DNA of 64,000 nucleotides from Serinus canaria (Eukaryota > Chordata > Aves > Passeriformes > Fringillidae), in assembly GCF_022539315.1 (NCBI RefSeq), contig NC_066317.1, positions 65,877,179-65,941,178 on the forward strand, read 5' to 3'. Shown piece after piece: positions 37,431 to 48,000 of the stretch. The notes under the pieces are model-generated. The model worked only from the letters and a program-made list of their open reading frames with translations, searched no databases and was not told where the DNA came from. Within the stretch, counting starts at the first letter, position 1, and every line of letters starts with the position of its first letter. The translations under genes were made by a program, and so were the position numbers.

Positions 37431-39271
37431 AAGCTGCGCGGTGGGGTACCGGGAGATGCTGTGCGAGTGGGCGGCAGAGACCGGCCCGGGGCAGCATCTC
37501 CCACACTGAGCCCCCAGATCCAGCTGAGGACCATCACCCTCATGCCATGTGCTGGGGCACACTGGAACCTCGTGGGCACATCTCTGACACTGCTTAGATC
37601 ACCCAAGAGGAGATGGGGGCGACTAAGGGTGACTGTCCCTCCCTGCCTCCTGCAGAAAAGAGAATATCTGTACAAGACTTCTGCTTGCAGAGCATGGGTT
37701 TTGACTTATGGTCTGTGAAGGCACCCAAACCAAGCAGTGGGTGCAAACCATGTTCTTCCCAGGCTCCTGGATGTCCTGCTTTTGTTTGGCCATCTCTACA
37801 GCTTTGCTTCCCAGAGGAAACCATGGAAAGAGCAGAAGGTCCCCAGCAAGTTCCTGCAGCAGAACGGTGGCTGATGGGTGCTCACAGAAGGGGTGGATTA
37901 TCTCCTCTGGGGGGTTACCTGGGGAGCCCAGAGTGTCCCTCCTGTGTCTGTGTGTACAGTGCACAGCCAGGATGGAGCAGAAGTCCTCTAGGCTGCTCCT
38001 CTCCTGGGATGACTTCACCAAATCCTTTGGTGTGTGGCAACATCTGGCAGGGGCTTGGGCTGTGGCAATGAACGGCAGAGGCCCCAAGGTGAGCCCTGGA
38101 GCTGTACTCATGGGTGCATTCTTTCACACTGATCTTGGCCTGGCAAGCTGGTACAAGCTACACCTGCAGGACTCTTTTCCCTTTCTGCTGGTGTGAGCAA
38201 GGTCTAACTCTGGAGATCCACCTCAGGGTGGTGCTGCTCCTCTCCCATCACCTGGCACCTTGGCACATTGTATGGGGGTGTGGGTCAGCTTTGTAGCCCC
38301 CCAAGATCCCAGCCTTGCAGTTTTTTGACTCAGCTGGGACCAAACTTTGCCAAGTTAAGTGTTCAGCTGGATGAGCCACTGCATGGTAGCAAGGAAGGAA
38401 GAAGGGGATATATGGATAGAGCAGAGGACACATGGTTTTGGATTAAGGCTACAACTTCCTTCTCAGGACTAATGCTAAGGCAATATCCTTGGAAAGAACC
38501 TTGCAGGAGTGTGTTTAGAAGTGCTAGAGTAGAAATAGCAGCACTGAGGGTCTCCTTTTCAGTGGCAGCCAGCTCATAGAATGGGGAAAGAAGATTGGTT
38601 GCGATATGGCTGCTCCTGCTGGTGTCAGATTAAGATGTCCCAGTCTGTTTAGGATGTGCAATATAAAGAATAACCTCCTCTACAGTTATCACACCTGACA
38701 AGCAAGAATAAATAACATGGAAAAATGATAATTTTATCACAATTTCTTCATCATAAGGAAATGGAATGAACAAGGTAATGGAGAGGGTAATACAGCTGGA
38801 GATCACAGCTAAAGCTGTAGCTGAGCACAAAGTCATCCTGTTCAGCACCGAAAGGGAAGGTTTTCTGCTCTGCTTTGCATTAAATGTCATGTGTCTGAAA
38901 CATAGGGATGTCAGGCTGGGAGACCAGGCTGCTCACAAAGATGCTTCTTAGCAAATGTTGTGGTAGTCCTGAAAAATGACATCTCCCTTGGGCTGGCACC
39001 TGTGAGGTGGGTTGGGTTGGTGCAGTGGTAGATCAGTTTGGCCAAGCTAAAGCCAGAGATGGTCTGACTCACTGTGTCGCTGCATGGCAGTGCTGAGAGC
39101 CCAGGGGCTGCCACTCACCCTGCAGGGTGGCTTTAGGTGGGACTGAACACTCACTCTGTCCTGGGAGCTGGCATCTGCCACTGGGGGTGACAGCTCTGCC
39201 CTGAGCTGTCACCAGCACAGATCCTGTCCAAGCAGGGGCATCTCTGTGGGGCAGAGATAAAATGTGATATA

Positions 39272-39316
39272 TGATATGCTAAGCATATCACAATATAAAT
39301 TTAACAATATAAATTT
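39272..39316. repeat. Perfect palindrome followed by 12-bp direct repeat
   Basis: TGATATGCT-A-AGCATATCA is a perfect 9-base inverted repeat with a one-base centre (39272-39290). CAATATAAATTT then occurs at 39291-39302 and again at 39305-39316. Confidence 0.85.
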
Positions 39317-40769
39317 CTTCACCCGGAAGCCCATTTTGCTGATCTTTCTCCTTGTTCCAGCTATGGGGGCCTCACCTACCCTGGCTAATGCTCCACTTAT
39401 GCAAATCCTTATCTCGACCAGCTTCAGTCACCAGGGGTGGGAACTGTATCACCAAATGCAGGCAGGTAAAAGCCCCAGAGGTCTTGCTCTGTTCTTTTCA
39501 TAGTTGATGGAGATTTAATCTGCACAGCCAGGGGAACTGAGAGTGCAGTTTGTCTTGTCTTGAAGCAGTTGCAAGCAGGCTGGGAGAATTTTACCTCCAG
39601 AGGGCCTTTGGTGACTACAAAGGGAGCTGAGGTACCTGCTGTGCTCCAGGTCAGTGCTGCAGACTGACTGTCGAGTGATGCAAATGTCACCCTGGTCACA
39701 CTTGGCTCTGGGCTCCTTCAGCAGAGAGTGGAGAAAATGCCTGTAGGGCAACTCAGCTTACCTGGCCTAGACACGTCTCCAAAGGTGGAGCAGGATGGGC
39801 CTCTGGGGCATCCTCTCTCTTGCTGTGGACAATAGATGTTTTAGGTGGCTAAAAAGTGTTTAGAGGTGGGTTCTAGAAGGTGACTTAGGAGATGAGCATC
39901 CTCCCTACCTTTAGTCTAAGATCACTGCCTCTCACCAGGCTGCAGGAGAGCTCATGGGTGCAGACCCATCACTGCAAGAGGGTGGCTGCAGGGCAGAGAG
40001 CCCTGAGCTGTGTGCTGCCTCTCCCAGTGCAGGGTAGCCTTAGGTCCCTCCAGCATGCCCAGAGGGTCCCAAATGGGGCTACAGCCCTGCCCTGAAAGGC
40101 TATGGGCCCTGGGAGCGCCCACCTGCAGAGGGGAAGCCTGTGGCTTGGAGAGGAATGTGAATGTGGGTGGAAACCCTAATTTGTCAGGAGAGGACACTGT
40201 CAGGGTCCAGCAAACAAACCTTGGGGACCAGCCTATACGTGTAGAAATCTTGTAACTGGCTCTCCCTTAGTTTTCTCCTTCCTGGATCCAAACAGGTGAT
40301 GCTTGGAGAGTTTCTGGGAGCTACCATCACCCTCTATATCCATGACCATGTGGCCAGGGGTGTGGTGTCCAGACATGGGACCTGCCAGGACAGTGACCTC
40401 ATCCCTGGCTTTCATTGACAGCCAAGGGCTTTGGGCCAGCTCTCAATAACATGACGAAAAAGAGACCTGCAGACTATCCCAGCAAGGGAGAAGGACAAGT
40501 GGCACAACATGACTGGAGCTGGGGATAGTGGGATGCTTGTCCCAACGTCCTGCCATTTCCCCTGGTTTCAGCAGCTCAGCTGAGGGTGAAGTGTCCCATG
40601 AGTGTCCCAGGGCCAGTGCTCTGCTCTCCCTCCCTCCCTTTATCTACAGATCGTGCTATGCTAACAAGGCACACGTACAATGTTTGTGTGTGCATGTGAG
40701 ACAGGGCGCTGACTCTGGGCCAAGTGAGAAAAATCATTAGTTACAGGCTCTGCAGGACTGAACTTGACG

Positions 40770-40930
40770 AGGAACTTGGGGCTTTGCCCCGACAGCGCTC
40801 GGCGCTGGTGCATTATTCAGTTTGTGGCTATGTTGATTTGCAGATCTAATCACTCCAACAACACATACAGAAAATTAATTTGGACGTGGGCCTGGTTTCT
40901 AGAGAAAGTTGGACCTAAAGGCGGGAGGTT
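40770..40930. promoter_or_regulatory. Candidate conserved non-coding element
   Basis: Contains GGTGCATTATTCAG, TGATTTGCAGATCTAATCAC and GAAAATTAATTTGGACG. CpGs are retained in unique sequence, and TAATC is a bicoid/OTX-type core. Confidence 0.3.
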
Positions 40931-42539
40931 GGTCGTGTGGCTCAGGCAAAGGCCCAGGCTGGGGAATATCCCGTTTCCAGCTCTTGAGCCTCACAAAGGA
41001 GGTGGGATGGGGATGGAGTGGCAAAGAGAAGTGGTGTTGAGTGGTACTGGAGCATGGGATAAATAAGATTTCATCCCCACTGAGTCTTTCAAAATCAAAG
41101 CCCTAATCGCTCCGCTCTGGCTTGTGTTCATGCCTCTTGCATTCATGCGAGATGAGTTGGATGAAGGGGGAGATGCTCTCGTTTCCCCAGCCAAGGGATG
41201 GCCACCAAGAAGTGTTGATTCAACAGATTGATTCAACACATTTCTAAAAATACTTCTGGTTGGAAAAACATTGCTACTGAGAGTCAGACCAGATGCACTA
41301 TTCCTGGACTGCCCAAGCCTCCAGACCCTTTCACCTTCCTCACCTTGCTGACATCAGAAAACAGCATCTCAGTGCAAACACAGTTCCTCCATGGAGAATC
41401 CATGGGTTTGGGTTGCTTCCAGCTGTGAGGGATGTTGCCTGCCCTCCTGCCCAGTCTGTGTGAGCTGGTGCTGTGAGAGCTGGTAGCAGCCTGCAAATCC
41501 CTCTGTCTTGAATTACCTGGTGAGTGCTCTCCCTCCTTTTGATCACAGACCCCTTAACTTTGCCTTCAGCCAGGGCTGTCTCAGCCCTGGACATGCTGAA
41601 TGGTCCCCTTTTAAAATGGGATTTAAGAGGGCATTAGGGACTAATTAGGTCTAATGAACAGCAGTAGCTGTTTTAGACCTGGTGCCTCCAGTTGACATCA
41701 AAGGGTGGAGGGGATTGGGTGAAGCTGGAGGAAGTGTTATCAGCAGCAGGAAAGATTTAGACCCTGCAAAATCACCCTCAGCAGGGGCTTTGTGTTCCTA
41801 ATCCCTCTGTGCCTATCAGGCGGGGAGGTGGTGTGGTCCTCTCCCATTGGAGACAGGTGGGATGGAGAAATCCTGGTGGGAGCCCATCATCACCATAGCT
41901 GCCTCTGCCATCCCTCACCATGAGTGGCTGCGATGGATTTGAGTCATCTGGGGCCACTCCAATATGTGGGACACCAGGACAGGGTTTCCCAAGGGAGAAG
42001 GTGAGGAACAAAGTGAGAACAAGAGAAAGGAGGTGGAAGGGGACACGGGGACACTTTCAGAGCTGGGAGAAGGAGGCAGCTATTTGCCTCTCCTGGGAGC
42101 TTCCTCAAGTGCAGGCAGGGGTGAGTCAGGGCTGTTCATACACAAACTGCTCATTAGCAACGTGAAGTGCTGGTGCAGGACCCTGAGCCAGGCAGGGTTT
42201 ATGTGCCCAGGGTGCAGCAATAGCAGCTGAGTCACACACCCTGCCCAAAACACTGAAGCCTCTCACCATTTTCTGCATGTCAGAGGGACCTTCGTTGTAA
42301 GGGCCTGCATTGTCTCAACGCCACGGCGCGGTCTGAGGGCACAGGCACTGCTCAGAGCCAGCGGTACCTGCCTCCCATCCAAAGCACCACCAGTTATCTC
42401 CTGCCATGACTTGGGTGGTTTCGCCACTGCTGGGAAGTCAGGGGTCAGGCCCAGCACCACGGAGCCGTTTCCTGCCCTCTGCCAAAGCCGGCGGTCCGGG
42501 ACAGGAGAGGTGGAGTTTGCCAAGAGCAGTTCTTGCCGT

Positions 42540-42990
42540 GACTCAGTTTACATGGCAGTATCGAACAGCGGTTTGGTGGGGGGGATGTTACAGATATCAA
42601 ATCCTTTCACTGGAAAGTCAGATCTGGGCAGACGGCATTTTGGAGAGCGCAGGGAAAACAACAACTATTTACGGTTGTTGTTTAGGGTTATGGACACGAA
42701 TGCCCTTGAATGATACAAACCATCTTAAGGGGAATTTTTGCGGCTGATTAAGTGTAACCACAAAGCTTCAAGAAAACATGTGTTTATTTTAAGTAAGTAA
42801 TGTTGATTACTAATGAGAATACTTAGTAGATATGATCAAAGGTAGCTGAAGTGCCGTCATGATATCAAAGACTGGGATGGAACGCTTAATTTAGATGTTG
42901 AAAAGCCAATCTAAGGTGAGCGTCTTGAAAGTAAATATCATTAACAGTATCTAGATTAGACCAAGGTATAAAAAGAGTTGGAGGTAGCAG
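42540..42990. promoter_or_regulatory. Candidate conserved non-coding element
   Basis: Unique AT-rich stretch with an inverted repeat at 42656-42683. It also holds TGATTAAGTGTAACC, TGTTGATTACTAATGAG, ATGATCAAAGGTAGC (TCF/LEF-like ATCAAAG) and GTAAATATCATTAAC. Strong enhancer look, no coding frame. Confidence 0.4.
42656..42683. repeat. 10-bp perfect inverted repeat, 8-base loop
   Basis: AAACAACAAC, loop TATTTACG, GTTGTTGTTT. The arms contain FOX/SOX-like words (AACAA, TTGTTT). It may be a dimer binding site or a DNA hairpin. Confidence 0.85.
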
Positions 42991-44859
42991 CTTTCAAATC
43001 TCCCGTATAAACAGGCAGGTGATGCTGTAACTGGGGGAGGAGAGTCAGACACAGAGCCCAGGGTAGGGGATGGATTGTGCATCTGGCGCACGCAGCCCCT
43101 GGCCGGGCTCCCGGCTCTGCCCATCAGCATCTCAAGGGAGCCGGCTCTTGGAGCCAGCGTGGCTCCTTTCTGCTCCAGCTTACCCAGGGCAAAGGGATGG
43201 AAATGAGTGCCCTGCTCCCAGCATCTTCTGCTTGAGCCCTAGTGCAGGGCTATGGCTGAGGAGGGAAGGCTCGTGAGGGGCTCTGGGTGGGTACAGGGTG
43301 TCCTCTCTGCCAGCTGACCCAGGTCAGGCAGACTGATGGAGGGATGAGTCTGACAGTGCAGCTCAGTGCTTAGCATCCAGGTGTCTGCATCCTGCTTCTG
43401 AAGCCTGTTTCTCTCTACTACCCCAATCTTGATCTATTAGCCAGAAGATTCTTGGGGAAAGGCTCCACATGTCCCCACTGTCACCAGCCCTGCTCCTGGA
43501 TATAAAATTCCTGCAGTGAAACACTGATGGAATTTGGGACAGGCAGGACCTTATATCCCCTTCTTTTGCCAACTGTGTCATGTAAGAGGGAATATGTTAT
43601 TCATTTGCCCCATATCCATATCCAAGCTCTCAAGTTAGAAAAACAGACAATGTTAATTAGAAAACCTTTGAACGTGGCTGAGCTGTGATCCACAGTGCCT
43701 TCTGCTAAAAACCTGTGCCAAGATCCACAAGCTGGTGACCTCCCTGCTGTCTCCCCATGACCATTGCAATCAATCCCCTCTCCATCCCTTCTCCCACTGC
43801 CCAACGTGAGCAGGGACCCTCCTAGCCCAAATGCCCTGATGATGGCCAGCACCCCCGTGTCACTCCCACGCTCCCAAGAGCCACCTTGGGATACGCTCGG
43901 CTCCGCACGTTTCCCTGGACCGAGCCCCTTTGCTGGAGCGCTGCGGGGCAGTGAGCAGGTGCCAGACTTCTGCCCTGCCTTGCGTAGGCTGGGGGAGTTT
44001 TGCCTTCCCATTTGGGGCCCAGGGAGTGCCCTCATCACTGGGCCTGCTGGGCACCCTGGCTGGCCACACGTGGGCCCAACAGGCTCTTGTTGCATGAATC
44101 ATCCCCACTTCCCCAGCTGCGCTGGTGGTCCCACCTGGTGTCAAGGATGCTGGAGACATGGAGAGGTGTTTCCCAGGGATAAGCCTCAGAAGGGTTAAAG
44201 GAGGGTGGCTTTGCAGGCAGAAGTGGTTGCTGGGTGAGGGCAGATACCATTCAAAGAGCTGGGTGCTGACTCTGCACGGACTGATGCTTTACTACATCAT
44301 TAGAAATGGTGCTTTCCAGAAAAATAAACTTGAAGTTCCTGTGAGCTACTTTCAAACCCCAGCCTTGCAAAGGCAAGGGGCACTGAAGCTTTTCAAAGCT
44401 CTGGTGTCCCTGTGTCCTGGCAGGATACCCTGCACAGCCTATGTGTGGCTCAGGAACTGCTGGGGACACAGCAGGGCCAACATCTCAGCCAGGGCTGGAG
44501 CACCTCATCTCTAGTGAGTGGTGACAGTGCCATGTCAAGCTCTTACCAGAAGTCTCTTTGCTCCCAAGTGTTTTGCAGGCTCTTGAGTTGTGACAACAAT
44601 AACAAGAGAAAAGTACAAAAGCTGGTGATTTAAGTAGCTTGAGAACAAATCACTCCCCTGTTTGCTTGAGTGTCACCTGCTCAGTATCTGCTTTATGATA
44701 TGGATGCACAATTTTCTCTTGGGCAATGAAAATCTGCATTTCTAATACATTAGAAAAGAAAATAAATAAAATCTAACATGAACAAAGTGATTTCTGGCCC
44801 TCTTTGCATATTACAAAGGAGCAAGATGGGCACAGACCCAATTCCTTTGTTCTTTTCAG

Positions 44860-45009
44860 ATCTCTGCTACTGCGAGCAATATTTGTCAAGAGATTTGAAG
44901 CTGCAGATGAAAAGTGCTACCTACGGACCGAGTATTATTACTGCTTTAAACTCACACCCTTCAAACCAGCTGGCTGTCCCTGTTTAAAGGGAGGTGTGTG
45001 GCCAAACAG
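44860..45009 (+). CDS. Unrecognised gene, exon A
   Basis: Encodes 49 full codons starting SLLLRAIFVKRFEA, with EYYYCFKLTPFKPAGCPCL in the middle and ending VWPN. It has no in-frame ATG, so it is internal. The incoming intron is phase 2. A second frame of this exon is also open for 42 codons but stops at TAA before the donor. Confidence 0.4.
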
Positions 45010-48000
45010 GTAGGACAGACACCAGGTGCCAGGATGCCCTGGATCCTTGGCTTGGCCTCACTGCCAAGGCTGTGGACACATTCCACGTGCAGTCCAGCAC
45101 GGACCCTCACCGTTGATAGCACTGGGGTGGCAGCAAGGAATGCAGACCTGGAGTAGGGAGTTGCTCAAGAGCATTTTTAAGACCCAGATTTTGAGATGGA
45201 GCTGAACAAGCTGCTTCAGTGTTGACCCTGCTGTGTTGAACACCAGAAGGTGAATTCATGGTGGGGTTCGGTGACATGGAGGTTGGTGTAGTATAACCTT
45301 GGGTGGACATGCAGAGAAGCAGAGTCTCTCCTGTCACAGCATCATTTCTTGGAAAAACTGGTCTGCACTTACTGCAAATCTCCATGACCAGAGTACAAGT
45401 GTATGGGGAGAAGGGATTGGATTTTATTTTTCGGGTGATAAATCTATGCTCACAAAATTTTGCATGTCCTGCAATCACACAATCCTGTTCTCTGTGAGCA
45501 GGGAGCCATCCTGGCATCCTCAGCACCAACAAAGAGAAACCCATCCATGACATTAAGTTCTGCTCAACAGCAGCTCAGATTAAGAAAGGTTTTCTTGTGC
45601 TGGAAACTCCATGAATAAGAATGTTAGGAATTGGCTTAAACCACCAGTGACATAATTAGAAGGCTTTTGATATGCCAATTTGGCTGATCTCAGTTACTTC
45701 CCCCTGGTGCTGGGGAGTGTCAGCAGAGGGATTAGCCTCCAGTCACTTCCTGACACTCTGCTAAATCTTCTCTCTCTTTGTTCTTCATCCAAGACAGGGG
45801 AAAAAAGGAAAAACAGGGAAGCAGCTCAGGAGATACTGAAGTGAAGCAGCGTGTGCTGCATCCCTGACCTGCCTTCAGTTTACACTACAGGCTCTCCTTA
45901 GGGGTGTAATGCAATTACGGCTATAACTGGGTGCTATACATTTTAATCCCATTAGAAACAGCCTTTTAACAGCTCCTGACTGACTATAATATGTAATCTC
46001 ATTAGAGACACTACCTTTATACCTTGTACAAGAACATCCAAGCAGAAATCAAAGGCTGGGATAAAGCTAACATGGTTTTCTTCTTTTTAAACACCATCTG
46101 CTTTCTTGCTTGTATTTGGGGTGCTGTTGCACAGGCACAAAGGCTCAAAGGGTTTGGTGGGGTCAGGCTGGATGGGGTTTGGAGCCACCCCTGTTTTTTG
46201 TCCTGTAGCTCTTCCAGCACCCATCATGCCCTCCCAGGGATGGGGTGCTGCTGTGGGCAGCCCATGTGCCTGGTCCAGGTCTGCTGGCCTGGCACACGCA
46301 GGGATGTGCAATCATCACTCCTGGGGCTGGCTCTGTGCAAACTGAGACAAATATTGGCCGAGGCTGGGCCAGAGCTGGAAGGATTTCTCCTGCTGGAGCG
46401 TGTTCACTGCCTGCCTCCCACGATACCACAGTGCACTGACCAAAGCCCTTGGTGCGGGTACAGCTGTGTCTACACCACGTCTGCTTGTGTTGCTCTGCCA
46501 AAGGCAGGGAGGAGAAAGGGAGGGGTGATTTTAATTTTTTTTTAATCTGTTTTCCTCAAGGATTTATCAGCGCTCAAGTGTCTTCTTTCATAGCAATCTT
46601 TGAAACTTAAGGCAAACTTCAGGCAAATTTTCTGGGGGAAGGCAGACTTGAAGATATTCAGTTCCTACATCCTATACTAAAATCGACTCATGAGAAGTTT
46701 TCAGGTAGATTTGAGCTCATTAGAGACCAGTGCCCATATGGGATAGGGAGAGTGTGGATGTCCCAACCATGGGCCAAGCTTGGTGGGGTTGTGCTCCCTA
46801 TCTGAGATTCCAAACTCTCAGACAATTACCTGGCTACAGCTGGATGGGGGTCCACATGTCCCTCCCATCCCAATTCAGCTCAGATGATGTTGAAATGGCA
46901 TCTCAGCCTAAAACACTTGGATGGAGAGTACAAGGCTTGGATAGAGCAGCAAAGGTCAGGGAGGGAGGACAGGAGGACAGGACAGACCTGTCGTGTGGGG
47001 ACAGCAGGGTGTCCCTTCTCCACACTGAAAAACCCAGATACTGCAGCCAAGGGCAGTCAGGACCTAGTCCTGATCTCTTTCTGAAGGGAGAGCAGCTGGT
47101 CCTGACTTAATGAGTCATCATGGACCAGGACAACCAATTACTTGGACATAAATGTGTTAAAAAGAGGGGAAAAGGGCAATGTTGAGCTGAGCTGCACATC
47201 AGTCCAGTGTTGGGGGCCACTGTGACTGTCCTTCTGATGAGGCTTAAGAGATCTTGATCTTTGGGATCTTTAAAGACTGCAAAGACACTTATTTTTGCAA
47301 GAGGTGGTGTTAATCCCAGCAGATTCAAAGGGGTGATAAAGCACTTTGTCTCTTGCTCTACAGTAATTGCAACTTCTGACAACTCTGATAAACTAAAATG
47401 AGGTTCTCAAAAGCATCCACCCAAGGCTTTGTGGGGCTGCAGTCAGGGTTGTATTTAAATGCCCCTAATGAGTACCTAGAGCAAATGGGAAAGACATGCA
47501 AATCAGATGTCTAATTGAATGGGCCTTTGAAGGAATATCCCAAGCCCTGGGTAATTGATGGGTTATCTTTCCACTGGCTTGCCTTGATTGCATCTCCTTC
47601 CGCATTATTCTTTCCTAGGAGTCTGGTTTAACAGGAAAAGTGGTGCACCAGGATTAAATGCAGCTCTTCTTCACTGAGTGAACGAGGACATTTGCTGCCC
47701 AACAGTACGACCCTTCTGCAAGGCAGTCATTATTAAAATCTCTCTAGACTGGTGTTTCTTCCAGGCATGGAAGTGCCTTATCATATTGCATCTGAGCACT
47801 GCACTCAGTAAGCTGCCTCACGACCTGCTCTCCCAAGTGGAGGCATGACAGATGAAATAGCTTTCCCATCAAGTTTCTTGGGCCCTCTTCTCCAGCAGGA
47901 GTAAATTGATGTGACTGCCTTCATTTGGATGTAGTAAAGCTGATTTGTGCCGTATGGAAATCAGACCTGTCTGACCCATCGGCTCCGTTGGTGTCTCATG

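Larger units (their letters stand above)
24970..44859. other. Gene-poor region right of THNSL2
   Basis: Nearly 20 kb without a gene I can support. It contains one clear CR1 fragment, short duplications and microsatellites, and several AT-rich motif-dense stretches listed separately. Isolated exon-like segments with fair splice sites (28580-28644, 37972-38088, 39361-39465) do not join into a gene. Confidence 0.5.

Noticed and set aside
39590..39605. Second CTCF-like core (CCTCCAGAGGGCC)
   Set aside because: One key position and the 3' side deviate from the consensus, so it is too weak to call by eye.
44125..44514. 129-codon + strand frame just upstream of exon A, ending at a GTGAGTG donor
   Set aside because: If the donor after 44513 were used, the split codon TA joined to the A of exon A makes a stop, so it cannot be the missing upstream exon. 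No ATG-led protein-like start is seen.
44860..44987. Alternative frame of exon A (DLCYCEQYLSRD...) joined to 39361-39465
   Set aside because: The phases fit but the frame stops at TAA before the exon A donor, giving only about 77 residues and leaving exons B and C unexplained.
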